From: Flavobacteriales bacterium
GTDB taxonomy: Bacteria > Bacteroidota > Bacteroidia > CAIKAF01
Assembly: GCA_025055575.1 (NCBI GenBank)
Contig: JANWWP010000017.1
Location: forward strand, 1-64,000
Length of the DNA stretch: 64,000 bases
Direction: 5' to 3'
In this document: piece by piece, positions 16,232 through 26,933 of the stretch
Layout of the letters: each line of letters opens with the position of its first letter
Numbering within the stretch: position 1 is the stretch's first letter
Notes under the pieces: generated by a model
What the model was told of the DNA's origin: nothing
The model's database searches: none
Seen by the model: only the letters and a program-made list of their open reading frames with translations
Program-made: the position numbers and the translations under genes

Positions 16232-18949
16232 GTGCGCTGTTTTGTCTTTTGTCTTTTCATTCAGGTCTTTTTGGGTGGAGGATCCCTAAAAAGTCAGACC
16301 TTTTTCTACCGCACGGCCGCCAGCGGCCGGTGGAATGTCACTTCCACATGGGAACGGGCTACCAGTATGTCGGGCCCCTGGAGTGCCGCCACAGCCACCC
16401 CCACCAATGCCAATTCCGATACCATCATCATCCGCAGCGGGCATATTGTGCGCAATACTGCGGCCGTCACAGTGGATCAGGTGTACATCGAATCGGGCGG
16501 GACCCTGCGCCTCACGGCCGCGGCCATGACCTTTGCCAACGGCCCGGGCGCCGACATTCTTGTGGATGGCACTCTGATGGATTCCTCCAGCACCGCCGTG
16601 GTTTTCAACACCGGCGCCCGATGGCGTTTGGGCAGCAGCGGTACGTACATAAAAACTTCCGGTTCTTCGGCCGTGGTATGGCGGGATAATTATGACGGCG
16701 GCATCAGCACTATTCCATCCACGGCCCACTGGCGCATCCAAAAAACCGGAACCATGAATCCTTCGGTAGTCACTGTGGGGGGGATGCACTACCCCAATCT
16801 CTACATCGAAAATTTTACGACCACCATGTACACCCCGGCCGTAGCCGGATATTTCCAGGGAGCTACAGATTACCCAAGGATAAAAGGCAGTTTTGACCTG
16901 GGCGGTACTGGTTCCAATTTTGTAACATTCACGGTGGACGTGACCCATGCGACCCGCATCCCAGTGGAAGGTGATTTTATCGTCCGCAGCGGCAATATTT
17001 TGCGGCTGTGGGGCAACGGTTTCAACATTCGGGGCAACATCACGGTGGATGGCACTGTGCTTTACGACCACGATCATGGCCGCACCTTTGAGCTTTCCGG
17101 CGCTGCATCCCAAACAATTTCCGGTTCCGGCCCCTTCAAAATCTGGAACCTGCGCATCAATAAAGACGCAGCCTCCCACACTGTGACGCTGAACCGTCCC
17201 CTCACCGTGGACAACCGGGTGGAATTCGTGACCGGAAGAGTGGTCACATCCTCATCCAACCGTCTCATTTTCAACGTCTATGCCGGACACACCGGCGCTT
17301 CGGCCAGCAGCCACGTGGTGGGCCCTGTGCAGAAAGTGGGCAACGCCCCCTTTGAGTTCCCCGTGGGCAAGAGCGGTATCCTGCGCCCCATTGCCATCAC
17401 CGATTCCACAGCCTACGTGTGGTTCGAAGATTTTGGAACAGGTTGTTCCACAGGTACGGCAGCCCATGGCTTCACTTCCGCGAACGGCACCTGGACGGTC
17501 ACTTCCACAGGCACTAACGAAGCCAACGCTAACGTTTGGTATGTGAGCGCCGAGGAACAGATAGGCGCCGGCCGCTGCGGCGAGGCCTGCGGGGGCAGCA
17601 ACAACCGTACGCTGCATGTAGGGGCGGAGGCTTCCATGGGGGGCGACTTGGGCGCCAGCTATTTTGAGAGCAGCCCTACAATCTGTTCTTTTTTCGGTTG
17701 GTGTTCCATCACCAACCTCCGTGTCCAGTCGCCTGTAATCAATCTGACCGGTTACTCCAACATCACGCTCACCTTTGATTACATCGAGTTTGGAGAAGGC
17801 TCTAACGACAACGCCACTTTATGGTACTTCAACGGCACTTCCTGGTCCCTGCTCGAGGATCTTCCCAAAACCAACTGCTGCGGCGGGGTGTGCAACGGAT
17901 CGCTACAGGGTGGCTTTGTGCGCTACCATGTGGCCCTGCCCGCTTCTGCCAACAACAACCCCAATGTGCGCATTGGCTTCAATTGGACCAACAACGGCAA
18001 CGGAACGGGCACGGACCCATCCTTTGCTGTGGACAACATCCTGCTCACCGCCGATGCCTTCACCGCCGAATTTTTCCGCTCCAATCCCAAAGTGGACATC
18101 GGCACGCCTTTGGATGCCACATTGGACTCCGTCAACAGCTGCGAATACTGGATTCTGGACCGCGATTACGGCAATGCCTCCAAAACGGTGCGCCTCTCCT
18201 GGGGCAGCGGCTCCTGCCCCACCCCAGACCTCTCCACCCTGCGTGTGGCCCGGTGGAATGGCAGCCTCTGGGCTGACCATGGCAACGGCGGCACCACGGG
18301 TTCTCCCTCCGCCGGCACCCTCCTCACCGATGCCCCCGTCTCTTCCTTCAGTCCCTTCGGCATCGGGCATCTGGGCGGCCCCTTGCCCGTGGTGCTGGGC
18401 CCGGTGCACTTAGCCTGCCCCGAAAAGGGCCAGGCTCTGCTCTCCTGGATCACCTTTTCCGAATCCAACAGCCATTACTTCGAAGTGCAGATTTCCCAAG
18501 ACCTCACCCACTGGCAAAGCCAGGACCGAATCACGGCTTCCGGTTGGAGCCATGCCCCTCTGGAATATAGATCGGTATTTCCCATCCCGCCCGGCCAGTC
18601 CCTCTACGTCCGTATCAAACAAGTGGATCACGACGGGCGCTTCGAAATCTTTGGTCCCTGGAGTCTCACCTGCGATGCGCAGGAGGAATCAAGCGCCCCC
18701 AGCCTTTTCCCCAACCCCGGACAGGGACTTTTTTTCCTTAGCCTGTGGATTCCGGAGAACAGCCTGCCGCCCACGCTCCATATTTTCGACAGCCAGGGCC
18801 GCACCGTGCACAGCCTTCAAATACCCGCCGCTCACGGCCGGCAGATCGTCCCGATACAGACTCACCTACCCCCTGGATTATACTTGGTGCGCTTAGAAAG
18901 ATCTGGTCAGGAGCTGTTTTCCACACGCTGGATCAATCACCAGCCCTGA
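16232..18949 (+). CDS. T9SS sorting domain-containing large secreted protein
   Basis: 905 aa; jelly-roll-like regions; C-terminus SLFPNPGQGLFFLSL...IFDSQGRTVHSLQI...LPPGLYLVRLE. Confidence 0.82.
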   Translation: MRCFVFCLFIQVFLGGGSLKSQTFFYRTAASGRWNVTSTWERATSMSGPWSAATATPTNANSDTIIIRSGHIVRNTAAVTVDQVYIESGGTLRLTAAAMTFANGPGADILVDGTLMDSSSTAVVFNTGARWRLGSSGTYIKTSGSSAVVWRDNYDGGISTIPSTAHWRIQKTGTMNPSVVTVGGMHYPNLYIENFTTTMYTPAVAGYFQGATDYPRIKGSFDLGGTGSNFVTFTVDVTHATRIPVEGDFIVRSGNILRLWGNGFNIRGNITVDGTVLYDHDHGRTFELSGAASQTISGSGPFKIWNLRINKDAASHTVTLNRPLTVDNRVEFVTGRVVTSSSNRLIFNVYAGHTGASASSHVVGPVQKVGNAPFEFPVGKSGILRPIAITDSTAYVWFEDFGTGCSTGTAAHGFTSANGTWTVTSTGTNEANANVWYVSAEEQIGAGRCGEACGGSNNRTLHVGAEASMGGDLGASYFESSPTICSFFGWCSITNLRVQSPVINLTGYSNITLTFDYIEFGEGSNDNATLWYFNGTSWSLLEDLPKTNCCGGVCNGSLQGGFVRYHVALPASANNNPNVRIGFNWTNNGNGTGTDPSFAVDNILLTADAFTAEFFRSNPKVDIGTPLDATLDSVNSCEYWILDRDYGNASKTVRLSWGSGSCPTPDLSTLRVARWNGSLWADHGNGGTTGSPSAGTLLTDAPVSSFSPFGIGHLGGPLPVVLGPVHLACPEKGQALLSWITFSESNSHYFEVQISQDLTHWQSQDRITASGWSHAPLEYRSVFPIPPGQSLYVRIKQVDHDGRFEIFGPWSLTCDAQEESSAPSLFPNPGQGLFFLSLWIPENSLPPTLHIFDSQGRTVHSLQIPAAHGRQIVPIQTHLPPGLYLVRLERSGQELFSTRWINHQP

Positions 18950-19000
18950 CGAAGCCCATGAAGCCCTGACTTTTGACAAGTCAAGGGGATCCTAAATTTT

Positions 19001-19200
19001 TGGGCGTGCCCCCGGCGGGCCGGCAGCCGGAGGGCCGGCCTTTGCTCCGCTCGGCCAGCGCTTGCCGCCGGCCCGCCGGGGTCGGGCTGCTGCGGGCTCC
19101 GCTCCCGCTCCGGCAATCCCTTCGCCCGCTGCGCGGGCTCAGGGCAGTGCCGGCGCCTTCGGCGCCGCCCTCCGCATCCCTCACGCAGGGCAGGCGCGGT
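19001..19200. other. GC-rich structured non-coding element (GGGCGTGCCCCC...GGGGTCGGGCTG...CATCCCTCACGCAGG)
   Basis: 15-bp perfect stem 19010-19024/19067-19081 plus a 7-bp CGGCGCC/GGCGCCG hairpin near 19150; no credible ORF; sits between annotated genes. Confidence 0.65.
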
Positions 19201-19632
19201 GGCTCAGTAAGCGCCCCCGGCGCCGTACCGAAGCTCCGTCATGGCAAGGCCCGAGGGCTCCAAAGCCTTCCGTTTGGGAACAGCGTGCATACCCGGATCC
19301 AGGCAATTTTTTCGGGGCCCTATCACCCAGCCCTTGCCCTAAGATGCCCGCCCATGGATTCGCTCTCATCAGAGGCAAAATTCCAACAGAAAAAAGACCT
19401 GAAAAACCGGTCCTTCGTTACGGCTTCCTGCGCAAGCCCACTCCGGAACCGGAAAAGTGTCTTTGCCACACCAACGCTATGAACACTGAATCGAAGCCCC
19501 CATCCAGAAGGTCCGCGTCCCATGGCCTAGAAGAGGCGTCCCATATTAAACCAACAGCCCAGGCCCCCACCAGGGACGGAATCCCTTTAAAAAACAAAGC
19601 CAGGATATCCGGATGGGTCTTATTATTGCAGC

Positions 19633-20445
19633 GTGAGTAGCCTGTTTTCTCTAGAGGGCCGCGTGGCAGTGGTCACGGGCGCTGCGGGCCTTTTGGGCCG
19701 GGCGCATTGCGAAGCGCTCCTGGAAGCCGGAGCCAGGGTGGTCGCCTGCGACAAATCCCTGGATTTGCTGAATTCGGCTTTTGCCGCTGAAAACAAGCCT
19801 GAAAAGCTGTTCTTTTGGTCATTCGACATCACCCAGGAAAACGAAGTAGCATCGGCCGCGCGCGCTGTGGAAGAAAGTATGGGCCGGGTGGACGTGCTTG
19901 TGAACAACGCCGCCCTGAACGAAAAATTTGAAGATCCTCTCTTGGGTCCTGACGAAAGCCGCTTTGAAAATTACGCCCCGGATAAGCTGCGCCAGGCTTT
20001 TGAAGTGAACGTGCTGGGCGCAGTGTTGTGCGCCCGCTTTTTTGGGCAGGTAATGCTCAAGCAGGGCCGGGGCAGCATCATCAACATGGGCAGCACCTAT
20101 GGCATGGTGGGTCCGGACCAAAATATCTACCGCCGGCCCGATGGAACCCAGGACTTTTTTAAATCACCGGCTTATCCCATCACCAAAGCCGCCCTGCTCA
20201 ACTTCACCCGTTATCTCGCCGCCTATTGGGGACCGCGTGGCATTCGGGTGAATACACTGACGCCCGGCGGCGTCGAGAACCGCCAGGAAGCCTACTTTAT
20301 CGAAAATTACGCTGCGCGCACCCTGCTGGGGCGCATGGCTCAACCCGGCGATTTAAAAGGAGCGCTGCTTTTTCTGGCCTCAGACGCCTCGGCCTACGTG
20401 ACGGGCGCCAATGTGGTCGTGGATGGGGGCTGGACAGCTATTTAA
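19633..20445 (+). CDS. SDR family oxidoreductase (GTG start)
   Basis: [41 protein letters not shown]...[26 protein letters not shown]. Confidence 0.88.
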   Translation: MSSLFSLEGRVAVVTGAAGLLGRAHCEALLEAGARVVACDKSLDLLNSAFAAENKPEKLFFWSFDITQENEVASAARAVEESMGRVDVLVNNAALNEKFEDPLLGPDESRFENYAPDKLRQAFEVNVLGAVLCARFFGQVMLKQGRGSIINMGSTYGMVGPDQNIYRRPDGTQDFFKSPAYPITKAALLNFTRYLAAYWGPRGIRVNTLTPGGVENRQEAYFIENYAARTLLGRMAQPGDLKGALLFLASDASAYVTGANVVVDGGWTAI

Positions 20446-20458
20446 AAAATTTGCCCGC

Positions 20459-20965
20459 ATGTCCCAAAATCAAATATTCAGGAAACTCGAAAAAATACGC
20501 GCCCTGGCCACCGACGTGGACGGTGTGCTCACCAACGGCGCCGTGTATTACGGCCCGGAAGGGGAAAGATTGAAACGGTTTTACATCCGCGACGGTATGG
20601 GCTTTGAACGCCTGCGCAATGCCGGTTACAAAGTGGTGGTGATCACCGGGGAAAATTCCGAGTTGGTGCACAGGCGCATGGAAAAACTCTTGGTGGAACA
20701 CTATTTTCCAGGAGCCAAAGACAAATATTCTTTGCTCGTGAACTGGTGCCGGGAACAACGCTTGGATCCATCAGAACTAGCCTACCTGGGCGATGATGTG
20801 AACGACATCAGCGCCATGCAAATGTGCGGCTTCAAAGCTTGCCCTTCGGACGCTTTCCACCAGATCCGAACCCTGGTGGACTACGTGTGCCACAGGCCGG
20901 GCGGATTAGGGGCTTTCCGCGAAGTGGCAGAACTGATGCTGGCCCATGGGCCATTCCGGCTTTAA
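20459..20965 (+). CDS. kdsC: KdsC-family HAD phosphatase (3-deoxy-manno-octulosonate-8-phosphatase-like)
   Basis: [58 protein letters not shown]. Confidence 0.88.
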   Translation: MSQNQIFRKLEKIRALATDVDGVLTNGAVYYGPEGERLKRFYIRDGMGFERLRNAGYKVVVITGENSELVHRRMEKLLVEHYFPGAKDKYSLLVNWCREQRLDPSELAYLGDDVNDISAMQMCGFKACPSDAFHQIRTLVDYVCHRPGGLGAFREVAELMLAHGPFRL

Positions 20966-22098
20966 AAGCCAAAAATGCCTTTTCCTTTAGATGAATTTTT
21001 GTTACCGGCCGGTTTAAAATTTGGAGAATCGCGGAGCTTTTCAAGCATTTGGCGTTCCTCCCGCGAAAGGTTTTCAGGGGTGTACACTTGCACCACAATG
21101 CGCTGATCCCCGGTGCCTCGGCCGTTGAGGTCCGGAAACCCTTTGCCACGCAGTTTGAGAATTTTTCCGCTTTGGGTGCCGGCCGGAATTTTTATTTTGG
21201 CTTTGCCGGACAAGGTGGGCACCTCCACTTCTGCCCCCAAGGCAGCTTCAGGAAAGCTCAAAACGAGGTGGTACACCACATCGTTGCCATCCCTTTCGAA
21301 GACTTTGTTTTCTTCCTCTTCAATAAGCACCAGCAAATCGCCGGGAACACCCCCCCGAGCGCCCATATTGCCCCGGCCGCTGAGAGAGAGCTGCAAACCC
21401 GGATACACGCCGGGGGGAATGTTGAGCTCCACGATATCCTCTTTGCGGGCCACACCGTCGCCAAAGCATTTGGTGCATTTGTCACGGATCACCTGGCCGC
21501 TCCCGCCGCATTCGGGACAAGTGGTCACCGTCTGCATACGCCCCAAAAAAGTGTCGGTGATACGACTCACCTGTCCCTGACCCCGGCATGTTGGACAGGA
21601 ATCCGCACGGCCAGTGCGGCTGCCACTGCCGTGACAGGCATCGCAAGCCACCAGTCGATTGATCTTAATTTTCTTTGAAACGCCCTGGGCCATCTCCTGC
21701 ATAGTGAGACGCAATTTCACGCGGATGTCTGAACCTCGGTTTACGCGGCGTCCCCGAGAGGCAGAGCCAAAACCAAAGCCGCCAAAATCTCCGAAAATAT
21801 CACCAAACCGGCTGAAAATGTCTTCGATGTCCATGCCGCTGAACCCGCCCCCGGCACCATTGCCGGCCGGCCCCCCAAGGCCTTCATGGCCAAAGCGATC
21901 GTAGCGTGCCCTCTTTTCAGGATCGCTGAGCACCTCATACGCTTCCGCAGCCTCTTTAAATTTCTGTTCGGCCTCTTTATTTCCGGGATTCTTGTCCGGA
22001 TGATACTGAATCGCTTTCTTGCGGTAGGCTTTTTTTATTTCCTCCGCAGAAGCCGAACGAGGTACTTCCAAAATTTCGTAATAGTCTCTTTTGCTCAT
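20962..22098 (-). CDS. dnaJ: Chaperone DnaJ
   Basis: J-domain [41 protein letters not shown]; CxxCxGxG zinc repeats. Confidence 0.98.
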   Translation of the reverse strand: MSKRDYYEILEVPRSASAEEIKKAYRKKAIQYHPDKNPGNKEAEQKFKEAAEAYEVLSDPEKRARYDRFGHEGLGGPAGNGAGGGFSGMDIEDIFSRFGDIFGDFGGFGFGSASRGRRVNRGSDIRVKLRLTMQEMAQGVSKKIKINRLVACDACHGSGSRTGRADSCPTCRGQGQVSRITDTFLGRMQTVTTCPECGGSGQVIRDKCTKCFGDGVARKEDIVELNIPPGVYPGLQLSLSGRGNMGARGGVPGDLLVLIEEEENKVFERDGNDVVYHLVLSFPEAALGAEVEVPTLSGKAKIKIPAGTQSGKILKLRGKGFPDLNGRGTGDQRIVVQVYTPENLSREERQMLEKLRDSPNFKPAGNKNSSKGKGIFGF

Positions 22099-22112
22099 CT
22101 CCCAGAATGATT

Positions 22113-22715
22113 TTATTCCCCAACCACCACTTTGGGAAAGCGAAGCACCCGATCATGCATCATAAAACCCCGCTCCACCGTGTCTAAGATGATACCTGAC
22201 TTATCCGGACCCGCCGGCACTCGGGCCACCGCTTCATGCTTCTCAGGGTCAAACAATTGTCCGCTGCAATCGGGGGTTGTGACGCCCAGTTTTTCTAAGG
22301 TGTCATGAAATTTTTTAAAAATCAGCTGAACACCTTCCTTCACGGATTCCACATCCTGAGTGCCTTCCATATTCTTCAGCGCCCGCTCAAAATCATCCAG
22401 AACAGGCAAAAAAGCCAAAATGACATCACGACCGGCCATTTTGGCAAATTCTGCTCTTTCTTTCATCCACCGTTTCTTAAAGTTGTCAAATTCCGCAAAA
22501 AGCCGCAGATATTTGTCCTTCCACTCTTCCAATTGTTCCTCCAAACCAGGCCCTGTGGCCGTAGGTTCCTTGGCTATAGAATCTTCTGCAACAGACTCAT
22601 TAGCCGTCATTTCCTGAAGGTCATGATGCGCCGCAGAGCTGTCCGCATCAGAGCTAGAGCCATGCTTTTCCGTGTTTTGATCTTGGATATTATTGAAGGA
22701 GGTGTTATCAGTCAT
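22113..22715 (-). CDS. grpE: Nucleotide exchange factor GrpE
   Basis: [33 protein letters not shown], adjacent to dnaJ. Confidence 0.96.
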   Translation of the reverse strand: MTDNTSFNNIQDQNTEKHGSSSDADSSAAHHDLQEMTANESVAEDSIAKEPTATGPGLEEQLEEWKDKYLRLFAEFDNFKKRWMKERAEFAKMAGRDVILAFLPVLDDFERALKNMEGTQDVESVKEGVQLIFKKFHDTLEKLGVTTPDCSGQLFDPEKHEAVARVPAGPDKSGIILDTVERGFMMHDRVLRFPKVVVGE

Positions 22716-22816
22716 AGGGAATTAACGCGAAATATTGAGCTGCAATAAATCCGCCAAAGACGGGGTTGCGTCAAAATGACAGAAGCCATTCCCAGTTACT
22801 CTTAATCCAATAATGA

Positions 22817-23695
22817 TTATCCTCCGCCGCGAAACAGTTCTTCCCAAAAAGTGCGGGTGGAAGCTGTAGGTCGCCCCAGCAGATGTTGAAGCGTTTGCGC
22901 GGGATCGGTATTGTCCCTGAAGAGAAGCTGAAACTGGTCGTAGCTGATAATTTCCGGAAACCAGACAGAAATGAAGTTTTTCGTAACAGGCTCCACCAGG
23001 GCCTTGGGAATTTCCACAGGAATGGTACGCCGACGGCGCACACGGTTGGCCATGGCCAGAAGATCTTTGAAGGAAAAAGCTTCCGGTCCGGCACAGGGAA
23101 TCACATTCTGGGAAAATGGATTCTCCATAAGCCGGATCACACTTTCTAAAATATCCTCCGGCATCACAGGCTGAATACGTGTGTTCAGAAAGCCTTTGGG
23201 AACGGGGGTAAGATTCAGCAACAATCGGCCCATCTGAAGCAACAGTTTGAACTTTTGTACCAACACATTTTCCGGAAGGCAGATAATAGAAGGTCTCAGG
23301 ATAAAAACATCCGGATGTTGGAGCAGCAGAGCGTCTCCGATGCCTTTGGATTTCAAAAAAGCAATCGGATTATACTCGTCCGCGCCGAGAACGGAAAAAT
23401 GAATTATTCTGGGTTGGCCAATCCGTTCTCTGTGCTGCAGAATATTTTTTACCAGTTGCACATGCACATCAAAAAAAGCAGAGGCTTTGGATTCACGCAG
23501 GATGCCGGCACAATTGATCAGAACGTCCACACGCCCCAGCAAATGCCAGTCATCCTTTTCGGGATCAAAGCACATGTAACCGGGCAAAGCCGGATGCCGG
23601 GATAAAGCCAACACCTCGTAGCGCCCGATGGCTCTGAGCCGGACGGTTAAATGCCGGCCCAGCATACCCGAAGCTCCAATGATAGCCACGCGCAT
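22817..23695 (-). CDS. NAD(P)-binding epimerase/NmrA-like (NDUFA9-like) protein, internal start
   Basis: MRVAIIGASGMLGRHLTVRLRAIGRYEVLALSRHP. Confidence 0.75.
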   Translation of the reverse strand: MRVAIIGASGMLGRHLTVRLRAIGRYEVLALSRHPALPGYMCFDPEKDDWHLLGRVDVLINCAGILRESKASAFFDVHVQLVKNILQHRERIGQPRIIHFSVLGADEYNPIAFLKSKGIGDALLLQHPDVFILRPSIICLPENVLVQKFKLLLQMGRLLLNLTPVPKGFLNTRIQPVMPEDILESVIRLMENPFSQNVIPCAGPEAFSFKDLLAMANRVRRRRTIPVEIPKALVEPVTKNFISVWFPEIISYDQFQLLFRDNTDPAQTLQHLLGRPTASTRTFWEELFRGGG

Positions 23696-23748
23696 TGCCG
23701 CACGAAAGTATTTCAAAACGGGCGGGCTTTGACCGGGTTGAAACCAGG

Positions 23749-24951
23749 ATGAAAACCCTTCCAGAATTACTTTTATCAACGGACATGATCCTCCCTGCCA
23801 AAAAGCCTGGACTAACCTTGGCGAACCGATGGCGGATTTCGGATGGTGGGATAATTTTTTCAGGGGTTTTGTTTTTTCTGACCTTAGGCTGGATAAGCCC
23901 CCCCTCCGGATGGGAAAGCAGCACGCTCCAGAGCCTGGCCAGCGGCCCTGACGACTGGAATCGCTATGCCCGTCATGCCTTGGAAATTCATCGGAATGGC
24001 CTCCTCATGCCGGGAGCACCTTGTCCTTATGACGGGCCAGGCGGGTTTCTGTACGCATATTTTCTGGCGGCTTGTGCCGCCGGGGGCTGGAACAATTCAG
24101 GTGATTTTTACCTTCTGCAATCCGCTTTGCTGGGGCTGAGCTGGGGTTTGTGGACAAGCGCCAGCCGAATCTTTTTCCGCAGCCCTTGGCTTTGGGGCCT
24201 TTTCGCGGTCAGCTTGGCTGTGGTTTTCTTTTTGGACGTTTACAGACATTATGTGTTCCGCTTGCTCAGCGAAAATCTTTTTCTTCCACTTCAGGCCGTT
24301 TGGTTTTACAGCTGGATACAGGGGTCAAATGCTGCAGATCACGGGAAAATTGAGCGATATTTTTGGCCCAGTATCTCCTGTATTGCTGCCACTTGGATGG
24401 CGTTGGTTCGGCCGCAGCTGATTTTGTTCCCTTGGCTGTTTTTAGTTGGCTCTATTGGGTTTTACAGGTACCGGGGAGAAGTAAAAAAGTCAGTGTTTTG
24501 GAGTTTTGCCGTTTTTATCACCGCCACGGAGATGTTTTTGTGCTTTCGAAATTTTTGGGTATGTGGCGTTCCCTCCTGTCTGCCGGAGGAGGGCATGTCT
24601 TACGCTCTTTCGCAAGGCTGGAGGCAATCAGGAGGATTTTTCCAAAAACTGGCATTTATAATGGGATGGCTTCCAGCCCTAGCCCCTGAGTATCACATAC
24701 GTCCGCACTGGCTTTTGGCCTGGGCTGGGATCCTGGGTGGAGGAACTTGGAGTGGGTTGAAAAGAAGGGTTTCTCTGTCCCATTTCGGAATGGGGTTGCT
24801 TTTTATTCTCTACTACGGGGCCACATTATTCTGGGTGGAGCTTCCTTCTTATGGCTTTCGCTACATTTTACCCCTGATGCCTCTGCTTTGGATTTATCTT
24901 TTTATCGTGCTGCAGTCATGGGTGTGCCCATCACAGGTTACACACCGATAA
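23749..24951 (+). CDS. Uncharacterized polytopic membrane protein (glycosyltransferase-like topology)
   Basis: Multiple hydrophobic segments; no recognised motif. Confidence 0.6.
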   Translation: MKTLPELLLSTDMILPAKKPGLTLANRWRISDGGIIFSGVLFFLTLGWISPPSGWESSTLQSLASGPDDWNRYARHALEIHRNGLLMPGAPCPYDGPGGFLYAYFLAACAAGGWNNSGDFYLLQSALLGLSWGLWTSASRIFFRSPWLWGLFAVSLAVVFFLDVYRHYVFRLLSENLFLPLQAVWFYSWIQGSNAADHGKIERYFWPSISCIAATWMALVRPQLILFPWLFLVGSIGFYRYRGEVKKSVFWSFAVFITATEMFLCFRNFWVCGVPSCLPEEGMSYALSQGWRQSGGFFQKLAFIMGWLPALAPEYHIRPHWLLAWAGILGGGTWSGLKRRVSLSHFGMGLLFILYYGATLFWVELPSYGFRYILPLMPLLWIYLFIVLQSWVCPSQVTHR

Positions 24952-25291
24952 TCCAGGCTAAAAAGCGGATAAGTTGAAGCAATAAGCTCAGAAAATAAAA
25001 GGAAAAAATAAAAACATTCTGGAGGCGGACCGGATATTCCGAAAGGCGGCCACGTATCTGGATCGCCAAATGTCCGATGGCCATGATGTGGAAGCCGATG
25101 GAAAATACCAACCACACCATTTCTCCGGACAAGGTCCAGGGCCAGGTGGCCATGGCCATCACTCTGTAGTGTCCGGTGGTCAAATATTTATAAGATTCGA
25201 GGCCGATTCCCGTGAGGATGTGCAGAATGAGATACAGATGTGCCAGGTAAAAGGTAGCAGGAAAGTTAACGGTTGTTTTCGGTTGGGTCAT
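24938..25291 (-). CDS. Small integral membrane protein (about 4 TM), start at internal ATG
   Basis: MTQPKTTVNFPATFYLAHLYLILHILTG... hydrophobic. Confidence 0.6.
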   Translation of the reverse strand: MTQPKTTVNFPATFYLAHLYLILHILTGIGLESYKYLTTGHYRVMAMATWPWTLSGEMVWLVFSIGFHIMAIGHLAIQIRGRLSEYPVRLQNVFIFSFYFLSLLLQLIRFLAWIIGV

Positions 25292-25301
25292 AGGCCAAAA
25301 G

Positions 25302-25883
25302 TCATCCGTGAACGGCCACGCCCTTGCTGTATTTTTCAATTATATCAGCTTCAAATTCCAGAAGTTCATTCCACCGTTCGTCGGTGGCAGTGCGGCCTGT
25401 GAGCCGGCGGGCCAATGTGATAAAAACCGTGTAATGACCGGCCTCGCTCTCCATCAATTCCCGGTAAAAATTTTTCAATTCCGGATCGGCCACATTTTCA
25501 GAAAGCACACGAAAGCGGTCGCAGCTGCGAGCCTCAATCATGGCGCCCACCAGGAGATGGTCCCGGAGCCGCACCGCAGCGTCCCCTCCTTTATGTCGCC
25601 AGGCCATCAACTCATTCACATATTGGTCTTTGCGTTGGGGACGAAGGGATAGACCGCGCCGGCGCATCATGGCAATCACCCGCGCGAAATGCTCCAGCTC
25701 TTCACGCGCCAGTTCCGTCATAGCATCCACCAATTCAGGACTGTCCGGGTAGTGGTTGATTAAAGACAGCGCGGTGGCGGCGGCTTTTTGCTCACACCAG
25801 GCATGGTCGCTCAAAATTTCTTCCGGATCGCGAACGGCTAAGGCAGCCCAGTAGGGGTCGGTGCGCAGCCTCAGGCGGAACAT
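25302..25883 (-). CDS. miaE: tRNA-(ms2io6A)-hydroxylase MiaE-like diiron protein
   Basis: DHAWCEQKAAATALSLINHYPDSPELVDAMTELAREELEHF...LVGAMIEARSCDRF...YRELMESEAGHYTVF. Confidence 0.9.
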   Translation of the reverse strand: MFRLRLRTDPYWAALAVRDPEEILSDHAWCEQKAAATALSLINHYPDSPELVDAMTELAREELEHFARVIAMMRRRGLSLRPQRKDQYVNELMAWRHKGGDAAVRLRDHLLVGAMIEARSCDRFRVLSENVADPELKNFYRELMESEAGHYTVFITLARRLTGRTATDERWNELLEFEADIIEKYSKGVAVHG

Positions 25884-26022
25884 AAATTGGAATTTTAAGG
25901 ACAAAATTAACCGAAAGAACGCGGGGGAGGGCCGAAATCAAATATTTTTGAAGACTCTGGAACGCACTCCCACGTTTGAAAATCCCAAAAGATTTGCTGA
26001 AAATCTGGGGTCGAGAGACCAC

Positions 26023-26880
26023 TCATTTCTCTTTTTCTAACACCCACACATCCTGAAAAGCTACGGGATGGGATGGCGGTATTCCCCTCCAACTCCCCGG
26101 AACCGCCAGCCGCACCCGCCAACCGGCCGCGCGACAGGCTTCCTCCAGAAACTCCGGACTGTATGCAACATTGGCCCGCTGCACGTTCAGGTCCATCAAT
26201 CCATAATGCCCAAAATTGTGAGGAAATGAAAAGGATCCCCGCACTTCGGACTCCTTGCCCGTGAGCAGAAAAAATGTGGCCACAAAACGGCCTCCGGGCT
26301 TCATCACGCGGGCTGTCTCATGGAGGTATTGACGGGTTTCAGCAGGCAGCAAATGGGTGAAAACTGAGATGGCGCATCCAAAGTCAAAGGTGGCCGCATC
26401 ATAAGGAAACTTGAAACGATCGGCCGCCAGGCCATCAGCAGTGTACAAATCATTGTGCAACCGCACATGACGGAAATGAAATTGGGGATATCGTGATGTT
26501 ATATGCCTTTGGCACCAGCGTACGCCCATTTCCACCACATCAAAGCCTTCGTAGGGTCCCGAGAGAAACTGGGTCAGGGGCCGGGCAATACGCCCGATGC
26601 CGCTGCCCACATCCAAAAAATAATGGTGCGTCTGAAGCCCCTGATCCTGAAAAAATCGCAACCAATCCTCCCCCTGACGCACAAAATCGCCCCTGCCGGT
26701 ATACATGAGACGACGGGGCGGAACCATGGGCGGCGGAGGATGCAAGAGATCATAGGGTAGGTAGCGAAGCCAACGCGCAGCCAGGCGCCAGGCCGGAGAG
26801 AGCAGGTAATAGAGCCTGCGCCACATAGGCTGCAAAAATAGGACAACCCCAAGGCCCTTATTTTTTATGCCCTGATGCAA
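26023..26880 (-). CDS. Class I SAM-dependent methyltransferase
   Basis: HYFLDVGSGIGRIARPL, FDFGCAISVFTHLLPAETRQYLHETARVMKPGGRFVATFF. Confidence 0.85.
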   Translation of the reverse strand: MHQGIKNKGLGVVLFLQPMWRRLYYLLSPAWRLAARWLRYLPYDLLHPPPPMVPPRRLMYTGRGDFVRQGEDWLRFFQDQGLQTHHYFLDVGSGIGRIARPLTQFLSGPYEGFDVVEMGVRWCQRHITSRYPQFHFRHVRLHNDLYTADGLAADRFKFPYDAATFDFGCAISVFTHLLPAETRQYLHETARVMKPGGRFVATFFLLTGKESEVRGSFSFPHNFGHYGLMDLNVQRANVAYSPEFLEEACRAAGWRVRLAVPGSWRGIPPSHPVAFQDVWVLEKEK

Positions 26881-26910
26881 GGCTTAACCTTTTCTTAATA
26901 AATCGGCCCC

Positions 26911-26918
26911 TACATTTG
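26911..26918 (+). promoter_or_regulatory. -7 box TACATTTG for 26934..28220
   Basis: TAnnTTTG, 15 nt before ATG 26934. Confidence 0.6.
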
Positions 26919-26933
26919 TCCATCCTTTTCAAA

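Noticed and set aside
16286-17179. 297-aa minus-strand ORF
   Set aside because: Antisense to the T9SS protein 16232..18949; Gly/Ala-rich shadow ORF without motifs.
20962-20965. Overlapping convergent stop codons (TTAA) of kdsC and dnaJ
   Set aside because: Compact but common in dense genomes; no functional implication.
22817-23695. Sterol 3-beta-dehydrogenase/C-4 decarboxylase candidate
   Set aside because: NAD-binding GASGMLG fits generic NmrA/NDUFA9-like proteins; lacks convincing 3-beta-HSD features and is far from the sterol genes.
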